DNA from: Spiroplasma attinicola
GTDB taxonomy: Bacteria; Bacillota_I; Bacilli_A; Mycoplasmatales; VBWQ01
NCBI RefSeq assembly: GCF_023509825.1
Contig: NZ_JAKQXY010000001.1
Location: forward strand, 496,001-560,000
Length of the DNA: 64,000 nt
Direction: 5' to 3'
Positions 1 through 10,064 of this stretch are shown here, piece after piece. Positions within the stretch are counted from its first letter, which is position 1. Each line of letters starts with the position of its first letter. Below the pieces are notes generated by a model. That model saw only the letters and a program-made list of their open reading frames with translations. It was not told the origin of the DNA and made no database searches. The position numbers and the translations under genes were made by a program.

Positions 1-1
1 A

Positions 2-1117
2 ATGGGTGTTTTCAAACTTAAAGATATTGCAACTATAAATATGTGCAAAAGAGTTTTTTCAAAAGAAACTTCTAAAAATGGAGATATACCATTTTATAAA
101 ATTGGAACATTAGGAAACAAACCTGATTCGTTTATCAAGAAAGAACTTTTTTTATATTTAAAAAGTAAATATAGATATCCAGAATTGGGTGATTCATTAA
201 TTAGTTGTAGTGGAACAATAGGTAAAGTTATAGAATTTAATGGTAAAGAAGCTTATTTTCAAGATAGTAATATAGTTTGATTAACTACATCAAAATTAAT
301 AAAAAAATATACATATTATTGGTTATCAAAAAAACCTTTTAAAGGCACTCAATGAGGTACAATAAAAAGACTTTATAATTCAGATATAGAAAATACTTTG
401 ATTTTTGTACCATCATTAAAAGTTCAAAAACAAATAATAGATATTATTGAACAAAATGAACTCCTTTTTCTAAAGTATTCAAATTGTATTAGAATAGACA
501 CTTTAGAAAATGTTCAAACTGACATGAAAAACTTAATAGAAATAGTTAAACCACTAGAAATACTTAAAAATAATTTAATTAATCAATCAAATTGTTTTTC
601 AAAATATTTAAAACTAATATCAAAACAATATAATATTTTAGAAAAAATGAATAAAAATTGTATTTTTGTTAAAGGTGAGTCAGTTTCTAATTCTTTAGAA
701 GGAAAAACATTATTTTTAAATGTATCTGCAGCAAATAATAACCCCAATAAATATTGTGATAACGAACCAAATATTTTTCCTAAAGATATAACACTTTCAC
801 TAGATGGTAATATTGGTCTTGTTAATAACAATTTATTAGGCTTTAATGGATATTTATATAAAATTGAATCAAAAACTATACCTAACTGACAAATATATTA
901 TTCACTTAAACATAAAATTAATCAAAATATTATTAAATTAAATGAAACTGGCATTACTATTAAACATAGTAATAATTCAAAAAAAGACTTATTAATTTTA
1001 GATTTTAAACAAAAAATAATTTTTGAAAATATTTTTATTTTAGAAATAAATTTAAAACAACAAATAAATTTAATTAATAAACAAATCAAAAAAATGAGTG
1101 AAATATTGACTAAATAG
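2..1117 (+). CDS. hsdS: Type I restriction-modification specificity subunit HsdS, copy 1
   Basis: DNA-recognition subunit of a type I restriction-modification enzyme; it would sit between HsdM and HsdR and set the target sequence. The reading frame is open from position 2 to a TAG at 1115 (371 aa) with UGA as Trp (for example 278-280). The architecture is target-recognition domain 1, then a central conserved helix (motif EQNELLFLKYSNCIRIDTL, about residues 149-185), then target-recognition domain 2 and a second helix ending QIKKMSEILTK. The N-terminus VFKLKDIATI is typical for a recognition-domain start, so the gene is probably nearly complete, but it lies at the window edge and the true start could be upstream. 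It is convergent with copy 2, 9 bp apart. hsdM and hsdR are not in the window. Confidence 0.85.
464..549 (+). repeat. 86-bp hsdS inverted repeat, left arm
   Basis: Perfect match, in opposite orientation, to 1704-1789. It encodes the conserved central helix of HsdS copy 1. Crossing over with the opposite arm would invert about 1.3 kb and exchange the second recognition domains of copies 1 and 2. Confidence 0.9.
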
Positions 1118-1126
1118 AAAAAATTA

Positions 1127-2248
1127 TTATTTTATTAAAAGATTTATTATGGATTTTTTAATTTCTTTAATTTTATTTTTTAAAATTAAGAATTTTATAT
1201 AAAATTCATTAATGTATTCATCATTTGCAGTTTTTTTAATCATTTTTAAATTTAAAATATCATCAATTGTAATATTTTTTTGTACAGCTCCTGTAGCATG
1301 TTTTATTAGAAAGTTATTTTGTTTTATTATTGCAATTTTAATATTTAAAGGAATATTACTTCTTAAAACTAAGGTTCTTTGATTTGAAACTCAATTATTT
1401 TCATATACTATAGAAGCAGTTCCAATTGTCCCAGATAAACCTGTAATAACATCTCCAATGTTAATTAAGTTATTCTTTGTTATATTTGTTTTCTCAAATT
1501 TAAATTTATTATTAATATTTTTAACAGTAAAAATTTTATATACTCCATGTAAATTTTTATCAGAATATTTGTATGTATAACCAGCAGATTTTCAATTTAT
1601 ATTTTCTTTAATAAAATTATTAATTTCAAAAGATCTAAAGAAAAAAGATTTTTCAATAAATTTTATTATATTCAAAATTTTATTTTCATATAATTCAAAA
1701 GGCTTAACTATTTCTATTAAGTTTTTCATGTCAGTTTGAACATTTTCTAAAGTGTCTATTCTAATACAATTTGAATACTTTAGAAAAAGCGTTTCATTTT
1801 GTTCAATAATGTCAATTATCTTTTGTTGTAGTTCTATAGTGGGAATAAAAATATTTAATTCTGAAACAGTTGAGGGATTAAATTGAGGTTGACCACTACC
1901 TTCAATGAGTTTTTTTAATTGATTTTTGTATTTATTAGTTTTAGTTCAATAATAGAAATATTTATTATTTAATTTTGAATCATCAAAATTATATCTAACT
2001 AAAAAACCTGCAAATACACATTCTTGATAAGAATCATGAATATAAGTTTCTCCAGCATTTGCTCCAGTTCTTGAAATTAATATATCGTTCTTCTTTAATA
2101 AAGGTCCAGAATTTACAAATGTGGGAAAAAATTTATTCTTCAAATCTGTTTGTCGAACATACTTATACTTTCCTGTTCTAAGAGCAGGTAAAGAAGCACC
2201 ATATTCAGGTTTATTTTTGTATAAATCTTTAAGTTTATTAATAATCAT
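1127..2248 (-). CDS. hsdS: Type I restriction-modification specificity subunit HsdS, copy 2 (inverted)
   Basis: A second HsdS on the opposite strand, 373 aa, starting MIINKLKDLYKNKPEY behind a strong GAGAGG ribosome binding site. I checked the frame triplet by triplet between 1163 and 1946 and found no TAA or TAG; the TGAs there read as Trp. It has the same two-domain layout as copies 1 and 3. The two recognition domains differ from theirs, while the central helix is identical at DNA level to copy 1 (1704-1789) and copy 3 (1735-1819). It ends INLLIK, like the end of copy 3. It has its own ribosome binding site, so it may be translated, but inverted copies in such loci are often silent stores of recognition domains. 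Confidence 0.85.
1704..1819 (-). repeat. hsdS inverted repeat, middle arm (1704-1789 and 1735-1819)
   Basis: Bases 1704-1789 match copy 1 (464-549) perfectly in inverse orientation, and bases 1735-1819 match copy 3 (2846-2930) perfectly in inverse orientation. The two windows overlap, so the middle gene can recombine with either neighbour. Confidence 0.9.
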
Positions 2249-2399
2249 TATTAAACCTCTCTTTGTTTAATTTTACTTAATTTTTATATAAAATTAAATA
2301 ATTTAAAAAAATAAATTATTAAATTAAAAATCATATAATGAAAGAAATATAAGAAAAAATGATTTTTTATTTTTTTTATAATGATTATTAATAAACTTA
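2230..2399. repeat. 19-bp inverted repeat at the starts of hsdS copies 2 and 3
   Basis: ATGATTATTAATAAACTTA occurs at 2381-2399 on the plus strand and at 2230-2248 on the minus strand, covering the first six codons of both genes. The arms flank the 132-bp divergent intergenic region, so inversion here would swap the upstream signals of the two genes. Confidence 0.8.
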
Positions 2400-3556
2400 G
2401 TAATATTTGTAGTTATACAGAAGGCTATGTTAATCCAGAAATCACAAATGAGAATTACTTTTCAGAAAATGGTATGCCTTGATTAAAAGTTGCTGATTTA
2501 GTACATGGTGAGAATATTTATTTTACAAAATATCACTTATCACCATTAGGCGAATCTTTAGCTAAAAATGAAAATCAAATATTTAAAAAAGGAACAATTG
2601 TTTGATCAAAATCCGGTTCAATTGGTCTTACATCTATTTTACAAATTAATGTAATGGCTAATAGAGGTATTTTAAATATTAAACCAAATAACAAATATGT
2701 AAAAAATAAATATCTTTTTTATTTTTTATACAAAAATAAAAACATCTTTTCAAGTAAAGGAACTGGTATTGTATTAAAGCATTTTTATGGACCTAATTTA
2801 ATGAACGAAGAAATAAATTTGCCTAATATTAAAATGCAAAATCAAATAATTGACATTATTGAACAAAATGAAACGCTTTTTCTAAAGTATTCAAATTGTA
2901 TTAGAATAGACACTTTAGAAAATGTTCAAATTGATATGAAGAACTTAATTGCTATTATTGAACCATTAGAAAACATTGAAATTAATATAATGAGGATTAA
3001 AAATAAATTAATTAAATTACTAATTAATCTTTATAATTATTCAAATAATAAACACCAAGTTGTTTTTAATTCAGTAATTAAAATATTATCAAATAAATAT
3101 AAAGAACAAAGAAATTATTTTGCCACAAATGCTGTTGGTGAATTGGAAATTGATTATCAAAAAATAATTAATCTCTCTGGAAAAATTCCTTCTAGAGCAA
3201 ATGTCTCTCCATTACAAGATTCATTTATTTTTTCTAAACTTGTCGGAGAAAATAAAATTTTTTATTTTAAAGAAAAACCAAAAGAAGTGTTTTCAACTGG
3301 TTTCTTTAACTTTAAAACTGAATATCATGATCATATTTTAGGATTCATGTTATCTGATGATTTTAAATTACAAAAAGAATATCTTTCAACCGGAACTACA
3401 ATGCAAGGAATTAATAATTCATCATTAGAATTAATTAAACTAAAAAAATCAAATTTAAAATCAAATGTTATTACAACTACATTATACGATTTAGAAAATA
3501 ATTTAGTTAAAATTAAAGCATTAAAAACTAAATTAGTTGAACTTTTAATTAAGTAA
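2381..3556 (+). CDS. hsdS: Type I restriction-modification specificity subunit HsdS, copy 3
   Basis: Third HsdS, 391 aa, starting MIINKLSNICSYTEGY and ending TKLVELLIK. Recognition domain 1 covers about residues 1-150, the shared central helix (IIDIIEQNETLFLKYSNC) about 155-200, and recognition domain 2 about 230-370. The first 19 bases equal the first 19 bases of copy 2, which runs divergently 132 bp away. There is no clear ribosome binding site just before the ATG, unlike copy 2; a TATAAT at 2334-2339 is a candidate -10 box. Weak translation signals could mean this copy is a reservoir or depends on inversion for expression (inference). Confidence 0.85.
2846..2930 (+). repeat. 85-bp hsdS inverted repeat, right arm
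   Basis: Perfect inverse match to 1735-1819 in copy 2 and direct near-match to copy 1. Recombination with copy 1 would delete the material between them; recombination with copy 2 would invert it. Confidence 0.9.
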
Positions 3557-3608
3557 AAGATTGTTATTGTTTTTACTTGATAAATCAATAAAAATTAAAG
3601 GAAAAAAT

Positions 3609-3637
3609 TTGCTTTTTGCTCTTCCCATATATATAGT
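3609..3637 (+). promoter_or_regulatory. Candidate promoter of the ribosomal protein superoperon
   Basis: TTGCTT at 3609-3614 and TATAGT at 3632-3637 are separated by exactly 17 bp, in the 236-bp gap before rpsJ. A second possible -10 (TATGCT, 3641-3646) follows. This leaves a leader of about 150 nt before rpsJ. Confidence 0.55.
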
Positions 3638-3792
3638 ATCTATGCTATACTTACTAGGCATGGTTGTTTTGTGTCTTTTTTGATACACCAATATTAGTTG
3701 TAGTAAAAAAATAACCCTGTATTGTTCTTTTATTTCATTGATATTTTGAAAGAAAATTATCAATAATTTGTTCTAATAGGAGGAAACAATCA

Positions 3793-4179
3793 ATGGCAAT
3801 CATTGAAGATCGCGTAAAAATTCGTTTAGTAGGATATGATCAAGAAGCACTTGATGATATTGTTAAAAAATTTACTAATACGTTAAAAGAAGAAAACGTT
3901 GAAATGTCAGGACCGATTCCGTTACCAACTCATCGTGAGTTGTATACAATTCTTCGTTCACCACATAAACACAAAGATTCTCGTGAACAATTTGAAAGAA
4001 GAATTCACAAGAGAATTATTACTGCAAAGTTATCTCAAAAAGCTTTAAATGCTTTAAGTGGTATTAAACTTCCAAGTAGTGTTAGTGTGTCATTAGTACT
4101 TGAATCAAAAAATCAAGCAACTGTAAGACAACAATCAAAAAAGCAAAAAAATATTAAAAGAAACAAAGCAAAAAAATAA
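3793..4179 (+). CDS. rpsJ: 30S ribosomal protein S10
   Basis: First gene of the S10-spc-alpha superoperon; S10 sits in the head of the small subunit and (as NusE in other bacteria) also acts in antitermination. It has 128 aa with the family core VKIRLVGYDQEALDD near the start and HRELYTILRSPHKHKDSREQFE in the middle. The usual length is about 102 aa; the extra 25 residues are a lysine- and glutamine-rich C-terminal tail. The ribosome binding site AGGAGG lies at 3779-3784, well spaced from the ATG. rplC follows 27 bp downstream. Confidence 0.97.
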   Translation: MAIIEDRVKIRLVGYDQEALDDIVKKFTNTLKEENVEMSGPIPLPTHRELYTILRSPHKHKDSREQFERRIHKRIITAKLSQKALNALSGIKLPSSVSVSLVLESKNQATVRQQSKKQKNIKRNKAKK

Positions 4180-4206
4180 TATTTTAAAAGTCTAAAGGAG
4201 AAAGAG

Positions 4207-4914
4207 ATGAAAGGAATCTTAGGAAAAAAACTAGGGATGTCACAAGTGTTCTTAAGCAATGGACAACTAGTTCCTGTTACAGTAATTGAAGTTCAACCAA
4301 ATCTTGTTAGTCAAACTAAAACTGCTGAAAAAGAAAAATACAATAGTTTACAACTTTCAGCATTTGATTTACGTTTGAACTTAAGTAATAAAGCTGTAGC
4401 TGGTCATTTTAAAAAAGTTGATAGTCAACCTAAGCGCTTCGTAAGAGAAATTCGTGGAATGGAAGGTTTTAATGTTGGAGATACTCTTAATGTTGGAGAT
4501 GTTTTCAAACCCGGAGAATTCGTTGATGTAACAGGAATTTCAAAAGGGAAAGGTTTTCAAGGACGAGTTAAACGTTATAACCAATCTCGTGGACCAATGG
4601 GACATGGGTCTGGATTACACAGACAAATGGGTTCAACTGGTTCAATTGCAGCTAATCGTGTTTTTAAAGCACAACCAATGCCAGGGCAAATGGGACATGT
4701 AAAAAGAACGATTAGTAATTTAGAAATTATTAAAGTTGATAGTGATTATTTATTAGTTAAAGGGTCAATTCCAGGACCAAAAAAAGGATTTGTTGTAATT
4801 AAATCAGCAATTAAAAATTCAAAAACAAAAGAAGCAGCTAACTTACACCAATGAGTAAATCCTAGTCAAACTGTTGAAAGTAAGGCAAATGGAGGCAATG
4901 ATGGACAAAACTAA
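4207..4914 (+). CDS. rplC: 50S ribosomal protein L3
   Basis: Core 23S rRNA-binding protein near the peptidyl-transferase centre. It starts MKGILGKKLGMSQVF and carries the family signature around GKGFQGRVKRYNQSRGPMGHG and PGQMGHVKRTISNL. With UGA read as Trp at 4852-4854 the frame runs on to TAA at 4912-4914, giving 235 aa rather than stopping at 4854. The last 14 bases overlap the start of rplD. The ribosome binding site AAAGGAG ends 6 bases before the ATG. Confidence 0.96.
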
Positions 4915-5545
4915 TTTAAAAATTAATGTTGTAGATCATACTGGTAAAAAAGTTAGTGAATTAACATTAAACGAAAAAATTTGAGGTATCAAACCTAACG
5001 AAAAAGTTCAGTTTGATAGTTTATTAAGTTATAATGCTGCTCAAAGACAAGGAACCCACAAAGTTAAAACTCGTGCTGAAGTATCGGGTGGTGGTAGAAA
5101 ACCTTGAAAACAAAAAGGAACTGGAAATGCAAGACAAGGATCAATTAGATCACCACAATGAAAAGGTGGAGGGATTGTATTTGGTCCAACAACTGAAAGA
5201 AACTATACGATTAAGTTAAATAAAAAAGTTCGTAGTTTGGCTTTAAAATCAGCTTTGGCTGCGAAATTACAAAATGATAATATCGTAGTTATTGATCAGT
5301 TAACATTTGAAAAACCATCAACAAGTACAATGTTAAAAACATTGACAAAACTAAAATTAGCTAATAATAAAACTTTAATTATTAGTGATTTAGAAAATCA
5401 AAAAACAGTAATTAAATCAGCAAGAAATTTAGAAAGAACAGAAGTTATTAGTAGCAATAATGTTAATATTTATGCTTTATTAAATGCAAATAAAGTTTTA
5501 TTAACATTAGCAGCAGTTAAAAATATTGAGGAGGCTTTAGGATAA
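4901..5545 (+). CDS. rplD: 50S ribosomal protein L4
   Basis: Large-subunit assembly protein whose extended loop lines the exit tunnel. The frame, with two UGA Trp codons (4981-4983 and 5105-5107), gives 214 aa including [25 protein letters not shown], the conserved loop region. Two ATGs (4898 and 4901) are adjacent; I chose 4901 because the GGAGG at 4891-4895 is then 5 bases away rather than 2. The start overlaps rplC by 14 bp, and the stop overlaps the rplW ATG by one base, so translational coupling is likely. Confidence 0.95.
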
Positions 5546-5838
5546 TGCATTTAAGTGAAGTAATTAAAGGTCCAGTCTTAACAGAAAAGACCTATGCACA
5601 AATGGCAAATGGTATTTATACATTTTCTGTTAATCGTAAAGCTAATAAAACTCATATTAGAAAAGCTTTTGAACAAATTTTTGAAGTTAAGGTTGAAAAA
5701 GTTAACATTGTTAACAATAAACCGAAAACTAAAACTGTTGGTAGATTCGTTGGTAAAACTTCTGCAGTTAAAAAAGCAGTTATTAAATTAGCTGCTGGCG
5801 AACAATTAAGTCTATTTAGCGATGAACAAAGCAAATAG
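5545..5838 (+). CDS. rplW: 50S ribosomal protein L23
   Basis: Exit-tunnel rim protein that docks trigger factor and SRP. It has 97 aa, close to the family norm. [17 protein letters not shown] at the start and [23 protein letters not shown] are characteristic. The start codon overlaps the rplD stop (TAATG). GGAGG lies at 5529-5533 inside rplD. rplB follows 22 bp downstream. Confidence 0.96.
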   Translation: MHLSEVIKGPVLTEKTYAQMANGIYTFSVNRKANKTHIRKAFEQIFEVKVEKVNIVNNKPKTKTVGRFVGKTSAVKKAVIKLAAGEQLSLFSDEQSK

Positions 5839-5860
5839 TAAGGTTTAGAAGGAGTAAGAA

Positions 5861-6730
5861 ATGGCAATTAAAACAAAAAACCCCATCACAAATGGTCAAA
5901 GAAATATGACAGTACTTGACTATAAAAGTGTTATTACTACTAATAAACCAGAAAAATCATTAGTAGAAAAATTAGTTCGCAAATCTGGAAGAAATAACCA
6001 AGGAAAAATTACTGTTAGACATCAAGGTAATGGTCATAAAAGAAAATATCGTGTTGTTGATTTCAAAAGAAATAAAGATGATATTATTGGCATCATTAAA
6101 ACGATTGAATATGATCCAAACCGTAATGCTAATATTTGTTTAGTTAATTACTTAGATGGTGAAAAGCGTTATATTTTAGCACCAAAAGGAATTAAAGTAG
6201 GAGACAAAATTATTAGTAGTTCTGGTAACAATGATAAAGTAAAAGTTGATATTCTTGTTGGTAACTGTTTACCATTGAATAAAATTCCACAAGGAACATT
6301 TATTCATAATGTTGAACTAAAACCAGGCAAGGGTGGACAATTAGCAAGAAGTGCTGGAACAAGCTTACAAATCTTAGGAAGAGATGAAGAAGGTAAATAT
6401 ACCTTACTAAAAATGGCTTCTGGAGAAGTAAGAAAAGTATTAAGTATCTGTCGTGCCACAATTGGTGTTGTTGGTAATGAAGATTTTAATTTAGTAAACA
6501 TTGGTAAAGCTGGAAGAAACCGTTGAAAAGGTATTAGACCGACTGTTCGTGGTAGTGTTATGAATCCTAACGATCACCCACATGGTGGTGGTGAAGGAAA
6601 AGCACCAATCGGAAGAAAAACTCCAGTAACTCCTTGAGGTAAACCTGCCTTAGGATTAAAAACTCGTGATAAGAAAAAAGCATCAAATAAGTTCATTGTT
6701 AGAACTAGACATGCTGCCAAGAAAAGATAA
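5861..6730 (+). CDS. rplB: 50S ribosomal protein L2
   Basis: Universal large-subunit protein needed for subunit association and peptidyl transfer. It has 289 aa; the frame passes UGA codons at 6524-6526 and 6636-6638. Family blocks are visible: [12 protein letters not shown] near the N-terminus, [20 protein letters not shown], and the C-terminal GVVMNP-type block around [19 protein letters not shown] with the conserved histidine region. A good AGAAGGAG site lies upstream. rpsS follows 15 bp after the stop. Confidence 0.97.
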
Positions 6731-6745
6731 AGGAGAAAATAAATT

Positions 6746-7018
6746 ATGGCAAGATCATTAAAAAAAGGTCCCTTTGCAGATCAATCTTTAGTTAAAAAAG
6801 TTGAAGAATTAAATAAAGCAAAGAAAAAACAAATTATTAAAACTTGATCACGTCGTTCAACAATTTTCCCTGAATTTGTTGGTCACACTTTTGGAGTTTA
6901 TAACGGTAAAACTCATTTACCAGTTTATGTTACAGAAGATATGGTTGGTCATAAGTTAGGTGAATTTTCACCAACAAGAAAATTTGGTGGTCATGGTAAT
7001 GACAAGAAAAAGAAATAG
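6746..7018 (+). CDS. rpsS: 30S ribosomal protein S19
   Basis: Small-subunit head protein contacting S13 and tRNA. It has 90 aa starting [15 protein letters not shown], with [20 protein letters not shown] and [14 protein letters not shown] at the end. One internal UGA Trp (KTW, near 6845) splits it under the standard code. AAGGAG stands 10 bases before the ATG. rplV starts 10 bp after the TAG. Confidence 0.96.
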
Positions 7019-7028
7019 GAGTTAAGTA

Positions 7029-7364
7029 ATGGAAGCAAAAGCAAAATTAACTAAGTTAAGAATGAGTCCAAGAAAAGTTCGTTTAGTAACTGACTTAATT
7101 CGTAATCAACATGTTGTTAGAGCCATCACAATTTTAGCTCATGAACCAAAAAGAGCAGCCAAACCAATTAGAGATTTATTAAATTCAGCAATTGCCAATG
7201 CGACAAATAACCACGGTATGGAAGCCGATAAATTAAAAATTAAAACAATTTATGTTAATGAAGATCCAACATTAAAAAGATACAGACCACGAGCACATGG
7301 TCGTGCTTATCAAATTTTAAAACGATCAAGCAATGTAACAATTGTTCTTAGTGATGAAAAGTAG
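7029..7364 (+). CDS. rplV: 50S ribosomal protein L22
   Basis: Tunnel-lining protein, 111 aa, the usual size. LTKLRMSPRKVRLVTDLIR at the N-terminus and the C-terminal beta-hairpin region KRYRPRAHGRAYQILKRSS are diagnostic; this loop is where macrolide resistance mutations occur in other bacteria. It sits in the usual place between rpsS and rpsC, with TAGGAG as the ribosome binding site overlapping the rpsS stop. Confidence 0.97.
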   Translation: MEAKAKLTKLRMSPRKVRLVTDLIRNQHVVRAITILAHEPKRAAKPIRDLLNSAIANATNNHGMEADKLKIKTIYVNEDPTLKRYRPRAHGRAYQILKRSSNVTIVLSDEK

Positions 7365-7376
7365 GAGGTAAAGAAA

Positions 7377-8117
7377 ATGGGTCATAAAGTTAGTCCAAAT
7401 GCTTTAAGATATGGTATTAATAAAGATTGACAATCTCGTTGATATGCTGTTAATGATCAAGAAATGGCAAAATGAATCATCGAAGATGACAAAATTCGTG
7501 TTGCTTTACTTAAAAGTTTAAAAAATTCTGGTGTTTCAAAAATTGAAATTGAAAGAACAAAGCAACAAATTACCTTATTCATTCACTGTGTTCGTGTCGG
7601 ATCAGTTTTAGGACAAGGTGCATCAAACCTTGAAGTATTAACAAAATTAGTTCAAAAAACAATTAACAATCGTAAGATTGGCATCAAAATTAATGTTGTT
7701 GAAGTTGTTAACCCCGACTTAGACGCACAAATTTTAGCAAATACAATTGCACAACAAATTGAAAATCGTTTATCACATCGTGCTGTGCAAAAATTAGCAA
7801 TTCGCCGTGCTTTAAGAGCAGGAGCAAAAGGAATTAAAACTAAGGTTTCAGGAAGACTTGGTGGTGCTGATATGGCAAGAACTGAAGGATATTCTGAAGG
7901 TAGTGTTCCTTTAGCAACTTTAAGAAGTAATATTGATTTTGCTAAAGCTGAAGCAAATACTGTTTCAGGTAAAATTGGTATTAAAGTTTGAGTTTATAAA
8001 GGTGAAATTTTACCAGGTGAAAAATTAAGACAACCAACACATTTCAAACCAAGACATAATCGTAATCAAAACCATCATCATCAAACACCAAATCATCATC
8101 GTAGGGAGGCTAAGTAA
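7377..8117 (+). CDS. rpsC: 30S ribosomal protein S3
   Basis: Small-subunit head protein at the mRNA entry site. It has 246 aa with UGA Trp codons near 7428, 7440, 7472 and 7989. It starts [18 protein letters not shown] and contains a KH-like RNA-binding region, then [31 protein letters not shown]-type C-terminal domain blocks. The last about 25 residues are rich in His and Asn. The ribosome binding site TAGGAGG overlaps the rplV stop. rplP starts 2 bp after the stop. Confidence 0.95.
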
Positions 8118-8119
8118 AA

Positions 8120-8599
8120 ATGGCAATTCCGAAAAGATATAAATATCCTGCTGTTCATCGTTTAAGTTATGAAGGTAAGGCAAAAGGATGTAAAACTGTT
8201 GATTTTGGTACGATTGGATTAAGAGCTGAAGAGGGTAGTTATATTACTGAAAGACAAATTGAAGCAGCTAGAATTGCGATGACAAGATATATGAAGCGTG
8301 GCGGAAAAGTTTGAATTAGAATTTTCCCACATTTACCAATTACTAGAAAACCAGCTGAAGTAAGAATGGGTTCTGGTAAAGGGTCAATTGATCATTGAGT
8401 GGCAGTAGTTAAAAAAGGAACTGTTATGTTTGAAGTTGATTATCCAAATTTAGACATGGCAAAAGAAGCTTTGCGTTTAGCAATGCATAAGTTACCAATT
8501 AAATGTAAAATTGTTACTCGTGCTGATAATGCATCAGTATTAGGAATAAAAAACATTAAAAAAGAATTAGGTGAAAGCAATGGACATGCAAGTAATTAA
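8120..8599 (+). CDS. rplP: 50S ribosomal protein L16
   Basis: Protein near the A-site tRNA elbow. Reading UGA as Trp (8312-8314, 8396-8398) gives 159 aa. [46 protein letters not shown] and [17 protein letters not shown] are signature blocks. It is about 20 aa longer than usual, with a C-terminal extension that overlaps the start of rpmC by 20 bp. Confidence 0.95.
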
Positions 8600-9002
8600 A
8601 TCTAAATCAACACTTGAATTACAAGTACACGAAGAAGAACTTCGTGCCCAATTATTTGCTTTAAGAATTCAAAAAGCAATTGGTAAGTTAGATACTCCAC
8701 ACAAGATCAATGAACTACGCAAAGATATCGCAAGAATTAAAACTGAAATCTCAAATCGCGCTTTAAATGGTGAAGTGATTAAACCATTAAATTTTCAAAA
8801 AATGGAACTACCAGAAGAAAAAAAAGCAAAAAAAACACAAAACAAAAAAACAGATAAAAAAGAAACAAAAGAAACTAGTAAAAAAGATGTAAAAAAAGCA
8901 TCAACTAAAGCTAGTACAAAAACAAACAAAGTAAAACCAACAGCAACAAAGACAACAAAATCTAAATCTTCATCAAAGGAGGACAATAACAATGACAAAT
9001 AG
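8580..9002 (+). CDS. rpmC: 50S ribosomal protein L29 with long lysine-rich tail
   Basis: Exit-site protein of the large subunit. Residues 1-65 are the normal L29 fold ([26 protein letters not shown] and [17 protein letters not shown]). Another 75 residues follow, almost entirely Lys, Thr and Ser with some Ala and Asn, making 140 aa against the usual 65-70. I chose ATG 8580 because AGGTGA at 8569-8574 is then 5 bases away; GTG 8571 and ATG 8586 are alternatives. Extended L29 tails occur in other Mollicutes. The gene overlaps rplP (20 bp) and rpsQ (11 bp). Confidence 0.93.
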   Translation: MDMQVIKSKSTLELQVHEEELRAQLFALRIQKAIGKLDTPHKINELRKDIARIKTEISNRALNGEVIKPLNFQKMELPEEKKAKKTQNKKTDKKETKETSKKDVKKASTKASTKTNKVKPTATKTTKSKSSSKEDNNNDK

Positions 9003-9303
9003 TAATACTCTTATCAAAAGACGCAAAACTTTTATTGGAACAGTTGTTTCTGATAAAAATGACAAAACAATAACTGTTAGCGTTGAAACATCTAAAACTC
9101 ACCCGATGTATAACAAACGTTTTAAGTCAACTAAAAAATACCATGCTCATGATGCAAACAACCAAGCCCAAGTTGGTGATGTTGTTGAAATCATTGAAAC
9201 TCGTCCATTATCAGCTTTAAAGCGTTTTCGTTTATTAAAGGTTGTAAAACCAAAAGAACAACCAGAATCAACGAAAGCTAAAGCAAAGGCAAAGAAAGAT
9301 TAA
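8992..9303 (+). CDS. rpsQ: 30S ribosomal protein S17
   Basis: Early-assembly 16S rRNA-binding protein with an OB fold. It has 103 aa, including [23 protein letters not shown] and a [17 protein letters not shown] loop, then [22 protein letters not shown] Lys/Ala-rich C-terminal tail of about 18 aa makes it longer than the usual 85. The ribosome binding site AAAGGAGG lies inside the rpmC tail. Confidence 0.96.
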   Translation: MTNSNTLIKRRKTFIGTVVSDKNDKTITVSVETSKTHPMYNKRFKSTKKYHAHDANNQAQVGDVVEIIETRPLSALKRFRLLKVVKPKEQPESTKAKAKAKKD

Positions 9304-9305
9304 TC

Positions 9306-9674
9306 ATGTTACAAAATTTATCATGAATTAATATTGCTGATAATACGGGTATTAAAGAAGCAATGGTAATTAGAGTTTTAGGTGGAAGTAATAAGAAGAC
9401 TGCTAATATTGGCGATATTGTTGTTTGTTCTGCTAAAGTAGTAACACCAAGTTCAGCGATTAAAAAAGGACAAATTGTGAAAGCAGTAATTGTTCGAACA
9501 AAATTTGGTGTTAAAAGAAATGATGGCAGTTGTGTAAAATTTGATGATAATGCAGCAGTAGTAATTAAAGATGATAAAACACCAAGAGGAACTAGAGTAT
9601 TTGGTGTTTTAGCAAGAGAAGTTAGAGATCAAGGTTTCAACCGAATTGCTTCTCTAGCAGAAGAAATAGTTTAA
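9306..9674 (+). CDS. rplN: 50S ribosomal protein L14
   Basis: Large-subunit interface protein, 122 aa, exactly the family length when started at ATG 9306 and read through the UGA Trp at 9324-9326. [18 protein letters not shown] matches the canonical N-terminus, and the conserved [20 protein letters not shown] block follows. It starts 2 bp after the rpsQ stop, so coupling is likely. Confidence 0.96.
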
Positions 9675-9689
9675 AGGAAAAGAATTAAT

Positions 9690-10046
9690 ATGGCATTAAT
9701 GAAAAAAGCTAAAGCAATTAAAATTCTTGATAGTAAATTAAAAAAAGGCGATAAAGTAAAAGTTATTGCTGGAAAACATAAAGGAACTGTTGCACCAATT
9801 ATTAAAGTATTACGTGACAAAAATCGTGTTGTCCTTGAAGGTATTACAATGAAAAAACATCAAAAACCATCACAAGAAGAAAAAGAAGGAGGAATTATTG
9901 ATGTTCCTGCTCCAATTCACATTTCTAATGTAATGATTATTGATGGTAAAAATGCGAAAGCAAAAAAAGTTTCAAGATTAGGTTATGTATTTAAAGATGA
10001 TAAGAAAATTCGGGTTTATCGCAAATCTGGATCTGAAGTTAATTAA
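9690..10046 (+). CDS. rplX: 50S ribosomal protein L24
   Basis: Assembly-initiating protein with a KOW motif: KLKKGDKVKVIAGKHKGTVAPI near residues 17-38. It has 118 aa, slightly long because of a basic N-terminal segment. GGIIDVPAPIHISNVMIID is the second family block. AAAGGA precedes the start. It sits between rplN and rplE as in other bacteria. Confidence 0.96.
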   Translation: MALMKKAKAIKILDSKLKKGDKVKVIAGKHKGTVAPIIKVLRDKNRVVLEGITMKKHQKPSQEEKEGGIIDVPAPIHISNVMIIDGKNAKAKKVSRLGYVFKDDKKIRVYRKSGSEVN

Positions 10047-10064
10047 GGAGGACAATAGTTAAAT

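Noticed and set aside
3331-3763. Two minus-strand frames at the end of hsdS copy 3 and in the gap before rpsJ
   Set aside because: Antisense to hsdS or running through the rpsJ promoter region; no ribosome binding site and no protein-like motif.
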